64,000 bases of DNA, from assembly GCA_963831105.1 (NCBI GenBank), contig CAWHOS010000007.1, positions 248,001 to 312,000 on the forward strand, written 5' to 3'. The notes under the pieces were generated by a model, which made no database searches, had not been told where the DNA came from, and saw nothing but the letters and a program-made list of their open reading frames with translations. The stretch comes from DATFQI01 sp963831105. GTDB taxonomy: Bacteria; Actinomycetota; Thermoleophilia; Solirubrobacterales; Solirubrobacteraceae. The position numbers and the translations under genes are program-made. Positions 55,345-64,000 of this stretch are shown in pieces (position 1 is the first letter of the stretch; each line of letters opens with the position of its first letter).

Positions 55345-56340
55345 CCCCTCCTCCTCCTCCGCCGAGCGCGAGGTGCGCTGTCCGCGCTCCTCGCGCTTGG
55401 CCTCGGCGTCCGGGTCGCGCCGGTCGGCGATCACCGACGCCGTGATGCCGATCACGAACGCGGCCGCGACGATCAGCAGCGAGCCCACGGGGCCGATCTT
55501 GTAGATGTCCTCGATCAGCAGCTTGACCGCGACGAGCGCGAGCACCACGGCGATCGTCTCGTCGAGGTAGCGGAAGCGCCGGATCAGCCCCTCCACGAGC
55601 ACGAACAGCGCGCGCAGGCCGAGCAGCGCGAACACGTTGCCCATCCAGATCAGCACGGAGTCGCGCGTGATCGCGAAGGCGGCCGGGATCGAGTCGACCG
55701 CGAAGGCGATGTCGGCCGCCACGATCGCGGCCAGGCAGAGGAAGATCGGCGTGACGTGCCTGGTGCCGTCGATCGTCTTGAACCAGTGGCCTCCCTCGTC
55801 GTCGGGTGTCACGGGGAAGAACCGACGCACGAGCCGCACGATCAAGTTCTTGTCCGGGTCGACGTTCTCGTCGACGCCCTGGAGGATCCGGTAGGCCAGG
55901 ATCAGCAGCAGGACGCCGAGGACGTAGATGACGAAGTGGAACTGCTCGATCAGTGCGACGCCGCCGAGGATCGCCAGCCCGCGCAGCACGAGCGCCGCCG
56001 CGATGCCCCAGAACAGCAGCCGCGCGCGGTAGGCCTCCTGGATCCCGAAGTACGAGAACAGCAGCAGGAAGACGAACAGGTTGTCGAGCGACAGCGAGCG
56101 CTCGATGAAGTAGACGGTCGTGTAGGTGATCGCGTCGTCGGCGTCGGAGAGGACCAGCACCACGACCGCGACGAGCAGCGAGAAGACGAGCCAGCCGATG
56201 CTCCACCACACGCCCTCGCGGAAGCTCGGCTCGCGCCCGCGCGCGAAGAAGTGCAGGTCGACCCACAGGCAGACGACGGTGACCGCAGCCAGGATCACCC
56301 ACGGCAAGGGGCCGGTGAAGAACGCGAAGACGACGGGCAT
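55288..56340 (-). CDS. TerC-family integral membrane protein
   Basis: The 350-residue protein has about nine helices and the TerC signature acidic residues in membrane segments: TVYFIERSLSLDNLFVFLLL, FAVDSIPAAFAITRDSVLIW and RYLDETIAVVLALVAVKLLI. TerC proteins are linked to tellurite resistance and, in several bacteria, to manganese export or metalation of secreted enzymes. A charged Glu/Ala/Arg-rich tail ends the chain. ATG 56340 overlaps the stop of the Ca2+/H+ antiporter gene, so both form a cation-handling operon. Confidence 0.93.
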   Translation of the reverse strand: MPVVFAFFTGPLPWVILAAVTVVCLWVDLHFFARGREPSFREGVWWSIGWLVFSLLVAVVVLVLSDADDAITYTTVYFIERSLSLDNLFVFLLLFSYFGIQEAYRARLLFWGIAAALVLRGLAILGGVALIEQFHFVIYVLGVLLLILAYRILQGVDENVDPDKNLIVRLVRRFFPVTPDDEGGHWFKTIDGTRHVTPIFLCLAAIVAADIAFAVDSIPAAFAITRDSVLIWMGNVFALLGLRALFVLVEGLIRRFRYLDETIAVVLALVAVKLLIEDIYKIGPVGSLLIVAAAFVIGITASVIADRRDPDAEAKREERGQRTSRSAEEEEGSGGEAEAAEAETEAARRP

Positions 56341-57473
56341 CAGACGAAGAAGAAGACCAGCGCGAGCACTACGTAGACCGACAGCAGCTGCAGGCCCTCG
56401 AACCAGGTCGACTCACCCTCCTGGGTGACCTGCTGCGCGATCAGGATGGCAAGCACGATCGCACCGAGCTCCAGCCCGTTGAAGACCAGCGCCATCGGGT
56501 ACGGCCCGACGACGAAGGAGAGCAGCACCAGCATGGGGGCGGCGAACAGCGCGATCTGGGCGCTCGAGCCGATCGCGATGTTGACCGACAGGTCCATCTT
56601 GTCGCGCGCCGCGAAGTAGATCGCGACCCAGTGCTCGGCCGCGTTGCCGACGATCGCCACGACGATCACGCCGACGAAGAACGGCGACAGGCCGATCGAC
56701 TCCGAGGCCTCGCTGATCGAGCCGACGAGGATCTCCGACATCACGCCGACCGCGACGCCGGCGAGCGCCAGCGCGATCACGGACTTCTTCACGGACCAGT
56801 GGTCGCCGACGTGGTCCTCCTCGGCGTGCTCGGGGTTGAACAGGTCCTTGTGCGTCTTGAGCGAGAAGATCAGCCCGGCGACGTAGGTGCCGAGCAGCAC
56901 GATCGCGACGGCGAAGGAAATCTTCTCCAGGTCCGCCGGGAACTGCTCGGACTTGTCGGTCGGGTTCGGCAGGCTGCCGCCGATCACGAGCTCGAAGATC
57001 GCGGGCATGATCAGCGCGACGCAGGCGAGCAGCAGCATCAGCGACTGCGCGTTGGCGGCGGTGCGGTCGAAGTACTGGCGCTCGCGCTTGAGGCCGCCGA
57101 CGAGCATCGCGGCGCCCATCACGAGCAGGATGTTGCCGAGGATCGAGCCGACCAGCGAGGCCTTGACGACCTCCAGCAGGCCCTCGCGCAGCGCGAAGAA
57201 GGCGATGATCAGCTCGGGCGCGTTGCCGAACGTCACGTTCAGGAAGCCGCCGATGCCCGGCCCGGCGCGCGCGGCCAGCTCCTCGGTGGCGCGGCCCATC
57301 AGCGCGGCCGTCGGGATGACGCCGAGCGCCGAGGCGCCGAAGATCAGCGACGCGCTCGCGTGCGTGAGCTCGAGCACGATCGCGATCGGGATGAACGGGA
57401 CGAGCAGGTACGGCCAGCCGGATCCCGAGAGCAGGAACCGGCGCAGGTTGAAGCGCTCCGCGGGCTGGTTCAC
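56340..57473 (-). CDS. Ca2+/H+ antiporter (CaCA/CAX family)
   Basis: The 377-residue protein has eleven or so helices and both CaCA alpha-repeats: TFGNAPELIIAFFALREGLL and IVGNAAEHWVAIYFAARDKM, with the conserved Glu in each. A cytoplasmic acidic loop (HAEEDHVGDH) lies between the halves. It would export calcium in exchange for protons. GTG 57473 is seven bases after TAAGCT. Coupled to terC downstream. Confidence 0.95.
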   Translation of the reverse strand: MNQPAERFNLRRFLLSGSGWPYLLVPFIPIAIVLELTHASASLIFGASALGVIPTAALMGRATEELAARAGPGIGGFLNVTFGNAPELIIAFFALREGLLEVVKASLVGSILGNILLVMGAAMLVGGLKRERQYFDRTAANAQSLMLLLACVALIMPAIFELVIGGSLPNPTDKSEQFPADLEKISFAVAIVLLGTYVAGLIFSLKTHKDLFNPEHAEEDHVGDHWSVKKSVIALALAGVAVGVMSEILVGSISEASESIGLSPFFVGVIVVAIVGNAAEHWVAIYFAARDKMDLSVNIAIGSSAQIALFAAPMLVLLSFVVGPYPMALVFNGLELGAIVLAILIAQQVTQEGESTWFEGLQLLSVYVVLALVFFFV

Positions 57474-57485
57474 GGCGCCGAGCTT

Positions 57486-57491
57486 ACGGCC
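57486..57491 (-). promoter_or_regulatory. -10 element of the antiporter-terC operon
   Basis: TAAGCT, read on the minus strand in this position (about 57481-57486, allowing for the short stem GCTTACGGCCCGTAGC around it), precedes GTG 57473 by seven bases. The small hairpin overlapping it may also end the lipoprotein transcript. Confidence 0.35.
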
Positions 57492-57509
57492 CGTAGCAAC
57501 AAGATGAGC

Positions 57510-58608
<1,099 letters not shown>

Positions 58609-58622
58609 GGGACGGGCGAGCC

Positions 58623-58628
58623 TAGCAT
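58623..58628 (+). promoter_or_regulatory. -10 element TAGCAT, overlapping the divergent lipoprotein promoter
   Basis: TAGCAT is seven bases before ATG 58636. On the other strand TAGGCT (58624-58619) is ten bases before the lipoprotein ATG; the two elements overlap. Confidence 0.5.
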
Positions 58629-58635
58629 TGGGTGG

Positions 58636-60132
58636 ATGCCCTTCTGGCCCGTATTTCGTTGTCTTCTCGTTGCCCTCGCGTGCACGCTCTGCACCGCCGT
58701 GCCGGCGGCCGCCGCACCCGTACTCGTCATGCGCGACGACGGCAGCGTCGTCCGCCACCGCCACTCGCTTACGCCCGCCGAGACGTTCCCCCCGGTGCGT
58801 TCGGCTGCTGACCAGCGGCGCGCGGAGCCGACCGCGACGCTGGCGCAGAAGCGCCGCACGGTTCCCGGGGAGCTGAAGAAGCTGCGCGCCTCGGGGGCGA
58901 TCGACGACAACGCCTACGCGGAGCGCCGGGCCGCCTATGACGACGCCAAGCGCACGGTCAAGAAGCTCAGCGGCCGCCGCAAGCTCGAGCTCGGCGCGGT
59001 CGTCCGGACGCTCGAGGACGTCGCCGCCCGCGGGCAGCTGCGCGCGTCGCGCCTGGCGCCGCTGTTCCTGACCCTCCAGCGCAACCGCGAGTGGTGGACC
59101 ACGGGCCCGCTGCTGAGCTCGGGCCGCCGCGTCGGCTTCGAGGGCTCCCAGATCGTCTGGCAGTACTACCCCGGCGCCGGCATCCAGATCCAGGTGCTCG
59201 GCACCTTCGGCAAGGTCAACGCGCTCTGGTCCTCGCGCCAGAACACCGCGCTCGGCCAGGCCGTCGACGAGCTGCTGCCGCTCGCCGCCGAGCGCGCCGG
59301 CGGCCTCGCCTGGGAGTACTACTTCCCCTACCGCGCCGGCAAGGCGCCGTGGGTCTCCAGCCTCGCGCAGGGCACGGCGCTGCAGGCGCTCTCGCGCGCC
59401 GCCACGCGGCTGCGCCGCCAGGATCAGGTGTTCCCGGTCACGAGCCGCGGCCTGAACATCTTCGAGAGCGCCCCGCCGGAGGGCGTGCGCGTCCCCGCGG
59501 GGGCCGGGGTGCACTACGCGCAGTACTCCTTCGAGCCCGGCCTGCGGATCCTCAACGGCTTCATCCAGTCGCTCGTCGGGCTCTACGACTACGGCCGCTA
59601 CGCCGGCGACGAGCGCGCGAAGGCGCTCTACGTCACCGGCGAGGCGCGCGCCCGCCAGGAGGTCCCCACCTACGACACGGGCGCGTGGTCGCTGTACTCG
59701 CGCGGGACCGTCACACACGAGTCCGACCTCGGCTACCACACGCTGCTGCGCGACTTCCTGAAGTCGCTCTGCACCCGCACCGCGGAGCCGACCTACTGCG
59801 GCGCCGTCGAGAGCTTCACGGAGGACCTGACGACCGCGCCGGTCGTGCGGCTCGTCAGCCGGCGCCTGCGCGGCGGCGAGTACGGCCGGATCAAGATGGC
59901 GCTCGACAAGATCTCGGGCACGACCCTGCGCATCACGCGCGGCGAGAAGCTCGTGCACACGCGTTACGTGGGCAACCTCTCGCGCGGGCCGCACACGCTC
60001 GGCTGGGAGGTGCCGCGCAGGGCCGGGACCTACACGGTCACGCTCAACGTGCGCGACCTCGCGGGCAACACCGCGGCGGCCACGGGCGACATCCAGGTGT
60101 TGAAGCCGCGTAAGAAGAAGCGCCGCGGGTAG
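58636..60132 (+). CDS. Exported D-glucuronyl C5-epimerase-like protein
   Basis: The 498-residue protein has a signal peptide (1-26), a helical linker (about 60-150) and an (alpha/alpha)-barrel-type catalytic region with IVWQYYPGAGIQIQVLGTFG, AWEYYFPYRAGKAPWVSSLA, QGTALQALSRA and TYDTGAWSLYSRGT. The YFPY...PWVSSLAQG and YDTGAWSLYS segments are the hallmark of the C5-epimerase C-terminal domain, which inverts uronic acid residues in polysaccharides. A beta-sandwich (about 400-490, RAGTYTVTLNVRDLAGN) and a basic tail follow. Substrate in this organism is unknown. Confidence 0.8.
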   Translation: MPFWPVFRCLLVALACTLCTAVPAAAAPVLVMRDDGSVVRHRHSLTPAETFPPVRSAADQRRAEPTATLAQKRRTVPGELKKLRASGAIDDNAYAERRAAYDDAKRTVKKLSGRRKLELGAVVRTLEDVAARGQLRASRLAPLFLTLQRNREWWTTGPLLSSGRRVGFEGSQIVWQYYPGAGIQIQVLGTFGKVNALWSSRQNTALGQAVDELLPLAAERAGGLAWEYYFPYRAGKAPWVSSLAQGTALQALSRAATRLRRQDQVFPVTSRGLNIFESAPPEGVRVPAGAGVHYAQYSFEPGLRILNGFIQSLVGLYDYGRYAGDERAKALYVTGEARARQEVPTYDTGAWSLYSRGTVTHESDLGYHTLLRDFLKSLCTRTAEPTYCGAVESFTEDLTTAPVVRLVSRRLRGGEYGRIKMALDKISGTTLRITRGEKLVHTRYVGNLSRGPHTLGWEVPRRAGTYTVTLNVRDLAGNTAAATGDIQVLKPRKKKRRG

Positions 60133-60146
60133 GCTCCCGGGGCTTC

Positions 60147-61331
60147 ATGGCGCCCCGCACGATCCTCTACACGGGAAAGGGCGGCGTCGGCAAGACGTCC
60201 GTCGCCACCGCGACCGCCCGGCGCTGTGCCGCCCAGGGGCTGCGCACCATCGTGCTCTCGACGGATCCGGCCCACTCGCTCGCCGAGTCGCTGGAGACCG
60301 CCGTCGGCGGCCGGCCGACCGACGTCGGCGGCGGGCTGTACGCCCAGCAGATCCAGGCCCAGGACGAGCTCGAGCGCCACTGGTCGGGCGTGCAGCGCTG
60401 GCTCGGCGGAATCCTGATGGAGCGCGGGGTCGACCGGATCGCCGCCGAGGAGCTCACAGTGCCGCCCGGCGGCGACGAGCTGTTCAGCCTGCTCGCGCTC
60501 AAGGCCCACCACGAGTCCGGTGACTGGGACGTGATCGTCGTCGACTGCGCGCCGACCGGCGAGACGCTGCGGCTGCTCTCGTTCCCCGACGCGGCGCAGT
60601 GGTGGCTCGACAAGGTGCTCGGGCGCGAGCGGGCGCTGCTGGCGGCGGCGCGGCCGCTGGCGCGCACGTTCCTCGACCTCCAGCTCCCCGACGAGCGCGC
60701 GTTCGCGGAGATCCAGTCGCTCGTGGCGAACCTCGTCGCGATGCACGACCTGCTGCGCGACGCCGAGCACGCCTCGATCCGGCTCGTGATGACGCCCGAC
60801 CGGATGGTCGTCGCCGAGGCGATGCGCACGTTCACCTACCTGAACCTCTACGGCTACGTGACCGACGCCGTGGTCGTCAACCGCGTGTTCCCCGACGAGG
60901 TCGGCGCCTACTTCGGCGCGTGGCGGGAGGTGCAGGCCGAGCAGCTCGAGCTCGTCGAGTCCGGCTTCGCGCCCGTGCCCGTGCTGCGGGCGCCGTACTT
61001 CGAGCGCGAGGTGCTCGGCGCGGAGATGCTCGACCGGCTCGGCGACGCGCTGTTCGCCGGGCAGGACCCGGCGGCGGTGCTGCACGGCCGCGTGACGCAG
61101 GAGCTCTCGCTGCACGACGGCGGCGCGCAGCTGCGGCTGGACCTGCCGTTCGTCTCCAAGGGCGACGTGTCGCTGAAGAAGATCGGGCTGGAGCTCGTCG
61201 TCCGCGTCGACGGCCACAAGCGCACGATCCTGCTCCCGGGCGCGATGGCCGCCCACCGGCCCAGCTCGGCGACGCTGACGGACGGGGCGCTGGTGGTCGG
61301 ATTCACCGAGCAGGAGCCGGCCCGTGCCTGA
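60147..61331 (+). CDS. ArsA/Get3-family ATPase with C-terminal HSP20-like domain
   Basis: The 394-residue protein has the deviant Walker A TGKGGVGKTSVA (residues 9-20), switch I STDPAHSLAESL, Walker B-like VIVVDCAPTGETLRLL and a C-terminal extension DLPFVSKGDVSLKKIGLELV ending in beta-strands, typical of the ArsA HSP20-like domain. It has a single ATPase domain like Get3. No arsB or arsR for arsenite is adjacent, so a role in membrane-protein or tail-anchored substrate handling is as likely as arsenite export. First of three linked genes. Confidence 0.9.
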   Translation: MAPRTILYTGKGGVGKTSVATATARRCAAQGLRTIVLSTDPAHSLAESLETAVGGRPTDVGGGLYAQQIQAQDELERHWSGVQRWLGGILMERGVDRIAAEELTVPPGGDELFSLLALKAHHESGDWDVIVVDCAPTGETLRLLSFPDAAQWWLDKVLGRERALLAAARPLARTFLDLQLPDERAFAEIQSLVANLVAMHDLLRDAEHASIRLVMTPDRMVVAEAMRTFTYLNLYGYVTDAVVVNRVFPDEVGAYFGAWREVQAEQLELVESGFAPVPVLRAPYFEREVLGAEMLDRLGDALFAGQDPAAVLHGRVTQELSLHDGGAQLRLDLPFVSKGDVSLKKIGLELVVRVDGHKRTILLPGAMAAHRPSSATLTDGALVVGFTEQEPARA

Positions 61332-61665
61332 GGATCCGATGGACGCCGTGCGCGAGGCGGAGCGGCTCGTCCGCGAGGCGACCGAGCGCGCGCAGCAGAT
61401 CGCGGGCGACGTGCCGCCCCGGGGCTACGAGGAGCCCCGGCGGGATGCGCCCGGGACCGCGCCGCCCTTCCCCGACCTGTCCGCGCTCGCCGGGCTGGTC
61501 GAGCTGGCGCGCGGCTCGCTGCCGCCCGACCTCCAGCGCCAGCTCCAGCAGGCGCTGCGCGAGCTGCTGATCGCCCTGCGGGCGGTGCTGGACTACTCGA
61601 TCGACCGGCTCGAGCCGGGCCGGGAGCCTCCGCCTGCGGCGGTGGAGGACATCCCGATCTCCTGA
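61324..61665 (+). CDS. Small helical protein linked to ArsA-like ATPase
   Basis: The 113-residue protein starts with an acidic/basic helix (MDAVREAERLVREATERAQQ), a Pro-rich linker and a second helix pair (LQRQLQQALRELLIALRAVL, DYSIDRLE) ending in VEDIPIS. GTG 61324 lies eight bases inside the ArsA-like gene. The ALRELLIALRAVLDYSIDRLE...VEDIPI pattern is a recurrent actinobacterial small protein next to ArsA-like genes; function not known. Confidence 0.7.
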   Translation: MPEDPMDAVREAERLVREATERAQQIAGDVPPRGYEEPRRDAPGTAPPFPDLSALAGLVELARGSLPPDLQRQLQQALRELLIALRAVLDYSIDRLEPGREPPPAAVEDIPIS

Positions 61666-61678
61666 CAAACTCGACGTC

Positions 61679-62360
61679 GTGCCGCCCCTCCAGAAGCGCC
61701 TGCGGGAGATTCCGCCCGAGCACCGCACGGCCGGGATCGCCGCCGTCGTGCTGGTGCTGTCGATGGGCGCTGCCCTGGTACCAGCGCACGGTCGACCCGG
61801 GCGCCGACAGCGACCTCGTCTCCAAGAGCCTGAACGCGTTCGGCGTCTTCACGTTCGTCGAGGCGGCGATCCTGCTCGTCGCCGCCGGCGTGCTCTTCCT
61901 GATCTGGGCGCGCATGGAGGGCAAGGGCTTCCACCTGCCGGGCGGCGACGGGCTCGTGATCTCGCTGGCCGGCGGCTGGGCGGTCGTGCTGCTGATCTGG
62001 CGCGTGTTCGACCGGCCGGGCGACGACACGCCGGGCGTCGTCGTCGGGGTCCAGTGGGGGTTCATCGTCGCCCTCGGCGCCGCCGCCGCGCTCGTGGCGG
62101 CCGGGGCGCGCGTGCGCGCCGCGCACCGCCCGGAGCCGCCCAACCCGGCCGAGGACCTCGATTGGGAGAGCGCGGCCCCGAGGCCGCGCCGCCGCGCGAC
62201 CGACCGCGAGCCGCGCGACGCGACCGCCGTCACGGAGGTCCTGCGCGACCGGCCCGGCTGGGACGGCGACGTCCCCGACGCCCCGGACCCGCGCCGCCGC
62301 GGCCGGCCCGCGCCCGAACCCGAGCCGGACCCCGACAAGCCGCCCGACCGCCTCTTCTGA
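61679..62360 (+). CDS. Membrane protein with about three helices (frameshifted)
   Basis: GTG 61679 opens a cytoplasmic start (MPPLQKRLREIPPEHRTAG) and helix IAAVVLVLSMGA; deleting one C of 61773-61775 continues as WYQRTVDPGADSDLVSKSLN, AFGVFTFVEAAILLVAAGVL and two more helices (GLVISLAGGWAVVLLIWRVF; GVVVGVQWGFIVALGAAAAL). The C-terminus is a disordered Arg/Pro/Asp tail. 226 residues in all. Short distance after the ArsA-linked gene suggests co-transcription. No function assigned. Confidence 0.65.
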
Positions 62361-62369
62361 GCGCCGAGT

Positions 62370-62404
62370 CCGGAGTTGTTCAGCCTGAGGCTGAACAACT
62401 CCGG
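62370..62404 (+). terminator. Perfect 16-bp stem-loop terminating the ArsA-like operon
   Basis: CCGGAGTTGTTCAGCC (62370-62385) pairs exactly with 62389-62404 around a TGA loop, ten bases after the membrane-protein stop. The stem is far more AT-rich than its surroundings, a mark of a functional hairpin. A weak GGTTC follows rather than a T-tract. Confidence 0.72.
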
Positions 62405-62446
62405 GTTCGGCGCGCAACTGCGGGGAAGTGAGCGCGTTTGAGCGGT

Positions 62447-63760
62447 ATGCGCCTGACCGTCGCCATCCTCACCCTGCTGCTGTTCGCCCCGGCGGCCGCC
62501 CACGCCGAATGGTCCGGCCAGACGCTTTCGAGCGAGCACAGCTTCGTCAGCGACCCCTCGGTGATCGTCTCGGGCAACGGCGCGGCGCTCGCGTCGTGGC
62601 GGTTCCAGGAGGGGCTCGGCAACGGCAGCCGCGTCGGCACCGAGGGCGCGACCCGCTCCCCGGGAGCGAGCGGCTTCGGCACGCGGGTTGCGATCGTGCC
62701 GGCGACGTCCATCAGCCGGCCGCTGACGACCGTCGCCGGCCTCGAGCCCTACGGCGCGAGCGGTGCGCTGCTGGCGCTGATCACCGCGCGCCAGACGAAG
62801 CCGCAGGCGCGGCTCGGCGTGCGCTTCGGCTCGACGAGCGGGCGTTTCGGGAAGCTGCGGACGATCCGCCGCACGCGGGCCTACTCGATCGCCGACGCCT
62901 CGCTGGCGGTCAACGCGCGCGGCGACGCGGCGCTCGCGTGGTTCGAGGACCGCGGCACGCGCACGGACCGCGTCTACGTGGCGCTGCGCCGCGCCGGCAA
63001 GGGGTTCGGCAAGCCGCGGCGGCTGGCCACCGGGCGCATCCGCGGCGTGGCGGCGGGGATCGGCGAGCGCGGCGAGGTGCTCGTGAGCTGGGACGCGCGC
63101 GGGATCGTGCGCACGCGCTTCAAGCCGCGCGGGAAGCGGACGTTCCGCGCCACGGACACGATCCGCTCCAAGCCCGCCTTCAACGCCGAGATGCACCCCG
63201 TCGTCACGCCGTCGGGGCGCACCGTGCTGGCGTGGAGCGCGCAGTTCACCTCCGAGGGCGGCCTCAGGGGGCCGGTGTACTTCCAGGCGGCCACGCGCCG
63301 GGCCGGGGCCCGCCGCTTCGCCGGCGCGCGGCTGCTCGAGACGATCCCGGCGCGCGGCTACGACGGCCTCGGCCGGGCGATCGACGCCGTCGCCGACACG
63401 GCGGGCGTGGTGGCGATCGCGTGGCGCGGCGCGGCCGGCGTGCGCGCGTCGCGCGGCGGGGCGCCGGCGCAGACGCTCTCGGCCCCCGGGACGACCGCCG
63501 TGCTCTCCGATCTCGCCGCGGGCCCGGGCGGGCGCCTCGTCGCGGTCTGGGACGGCGGCGTCGACGACCAGGCGAGCATCGTGCGGGCGGCGGTCGCGGA
63601 CGGTGTCGGCGCGCCGTTCGGGGCGCCCGAGGAGGTCTCGGCGGCCGGGCGCGACTCGCGCTTCGGCCACGCGGCCTTCGTCGGGGAGCGGCCCGTCGTG
63701 GTGATCGCCGGCCGCCCGGCCCCGCGCGGCGAGTCGGTGGCGCAGGCCTACGTGAGGTAG
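62447..63760 (+). CDS. Exported beta-propeller-like protein of unknown function
   Basis: The 437-residue protein has a signal peptide (1-20, ending AHA) and repeated blade-like units of about 45-50 residues with the pattern aliphatic-Ala-Trp: SGNGAALASWRFQEG, NARGDAALAWFEDR, GERGEVLVSWDARG, TPSGRTVLAWSAQF, TAGVVAIAWRGAAG and GPGGRLVAVWDGG. These form a beta-propeller (about seven blades). No active-site motif. Located outside the cell, it may bind sugars or other proteins. Its end overlaps the convergent small gene by 13 bases. Confidence 0.75.
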   Translation: MRLTVAILTLLLFAPAAAHAEWSGQTLSSEHSFVSDPSVIVSGNGAALASWRFQEGLGNGSRVGTEGATRSPGASGFGTRVAIVPATSISRPLTTVAGLEPYGASGALLALITARQTKPQARLGVRFGSTSGRFGKLRTIRRTRAYSIADASLAVNARGDAALAWFEDRGTRTDRVYVALRRAGKGFGKPRRLATGRIRGVAAGIGERGEVLVSWDARGIVRTRFKPRGKRTFRATDTIRSKPAFNAEMHPVVTPSGRTVLAWSAQFTSEGGLRGPVYFQAATRRAGARRFAGARLLETIPARGYDGLGRAIDAVADTAGVVAIAWRGAAGVRASRGGAPAQTLSAPGTTAVLSDLAAGPGGRLVAVWDGGVDDQASIVRAAVADGVGAPFGAPEEVSAAGRDSRFGHAAFVGERPVVVIAGRPAPRGESVAQAYVR

Positions 63761-63906
63761 ACCGCGTAGGCGGCCGCGGTGGCCAGGAACGCGATCGCGA
63801 TGCCGATGGCGATCGTCGTGGGCGACTTGTACAGGTGGCCGGCGCACCCGATCAGGAAGCCGAGCACCATCAGGGCCACGAACGGCGTCGGCGAGGTCTC
63901 GTCCAC
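63748..63906 (-). CDS. 52-residue small membrane protein
   Basis: The product (MDETSPTPFVALMVLGFLIG, CAGHLYKSPTTIAIGIAIAF, LATAAAYAVYLT) has two hydrophobic helices around a short loop. GTG 63906 is seven bases after TAGACT of a perfectly palindromic promoter shared with the divergent MoxR-like gene. Coupling to that gene suggests a shared role. Function unknown. Confidence 0.65.
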   Translation of the reverse strand: MDETSPTPFVALMVLGFLIGCAGHLYKSPTTIAIGIAIAFLATAAAYAVYLT

Positions 63907-63911
63907 GGCGG

Positions 63912-63925
63912 CGAGTCTAGACTCG
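63912..63925. promoter_or_regulatory. Perfectly palindromic bidirectional promoter
   Basis: CGAGTCTAGACTCG is a 14-bp palindrome that supplies TAGACT on each strand. On both strands the -10 element is followed by exactly seven bases and a GTG start (63931 on plus, 63906 on minus). Both genes are therefore predicted to be leaderless and to share one melting site. Confidence 0.65.
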
Positions 63926-63930
63926 ACGCC

Positions 63931-64000
63931 GTGAGCGTCGCTGCACCGGAATCCGCCGAGGAGGTCGCCGCCGGCCTGCGGGCGGCGGGCTACCTGCCCG
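63931..64000 (+). CDS. Start of a MoxR-family AAA+ ATPase (truncated by window edge)
   Basis: Only 23 residues are inside the window (MSVAAPESAEEVAAGLRAAG YLP). The pattern of a short acidic start, then a helix with LRAAGYLP, is typical of the first helix of MoxR AAA+ ATPases (GYI-adjacent segment before Walker A). The start is set by the TAGACT-N7-GTG arrangement. The assignment rests on very little sequence. Confidence 0.35.
   Translation, partial: MSVAAPESAEEVAAGLRAAGYLP

Noticed and set aside
60147..61331. Arsenite resistance operon
   Set aside because: Only an ArsA/Get3-type ATPase is present; no arsenite permease, reductase or arsenic-type ArsR is nearby.

Overview
This is a 64 kb chromosomal window from a very GC-rich actinobacterium. 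Gene content and style (secreted Arg/Lys-rich-tailed proteins, ClpC, FtsH-Hpt-TilS, phasin-like proteins, class III cyclase regulators, short TANNNT promoters directly before start codons) fit the Thermoleophilia/Solirubrobacterales (Solirubrobacter, Conexibacter and relatives). That placement is inference; no rRNA gene is present to confirm it. No CRISPR array, IS element, prophage or tRNA gene was recognised, so the window reads as core chromosome with some accessory cargo.

Layout. 1-3.7 kb: secreted enzymes (M14 carboxypeptidase end, beta-lactamase-like hydrolase, trypsin-like protease). 3.8-13 kb: housekeeping (clpC, lysS-greA, dus, HAD phosphatase, coaX) around a duplicated secreted protein. 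13-21.3 kb: GST-like protein, a dispersed repeat, a beta-helix surface protein, then one minus-strand run folP-folB-tetR-mmpL-thioesterase-folK, in which a regulated transporter module sits inside a folate operon. 21.4-24 kb: STAS plus GAF/PP2C/kinase partner-switching pair and a two-peptide mini-operon. 24-30 kb: peptidase T, M19 dipeptidase, APH-like kinase, AAC(3)-like acetyltransferase, EamA exporter/AsnC regulator pair and a paralogue of the small peptide. 30-35.5 kb: ftsH, hpt, tilS, an HTH-adenylate cyclase fusion and an apparently new small RNA with its own promoter and terminator. 35.5-37.6 kb: SCP2 protein, two phasin-like proteins and a nucleoside phosphorylase. 37.8-46 kb: a three-domain cell-wall hydrolase, an unknown conserved protein, a second copy of the dispersed repeat, ArsR, a BenE-type transporter and an ABC-F protein. 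47-53 kb: sirtuin and a fatty-acid beta-oxidation block (split, permuted FadB-like pair, acyl-CoA dehydrogenase with a TetR operator), with PadR/SRPBCC and a membrane-anchored molybdopterin oxidoreductase. 53-64 kb: small membrane proteins, LysR, TerC, a Ca2+/H+ antiporter, a lipoprotein, a glucuronyl C5-epimerase-like protein, ArsA/Get3 with linked small genes, and the start of a MoxR-like ATPase.

Two global properties matter when using this annotation. First, many genes have a TANNNT -10 element 6-8 bases before the start codon, i.e. they are probably transcribed leaderless; I used this to choose starts. Second, at least twelve breaks of reading frame are visible and every one is repaired by deleting one base, usually in a C/G run. 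This looks like a systematic insertion error in the assembly rather than gene decay, so frameshifted genes are annotated as whole genes.

The least explained items are a structured RNA at 35265-35408, a family of tiny Arg-rich peptides (23829-23912 with 23678-23815, and 29770-29928), a dispersed 250-270 bp repeat bounded by inverted repeats (13854-14105 and 41302-41574), and a 160 bp nested palindrome at 53582-53740.
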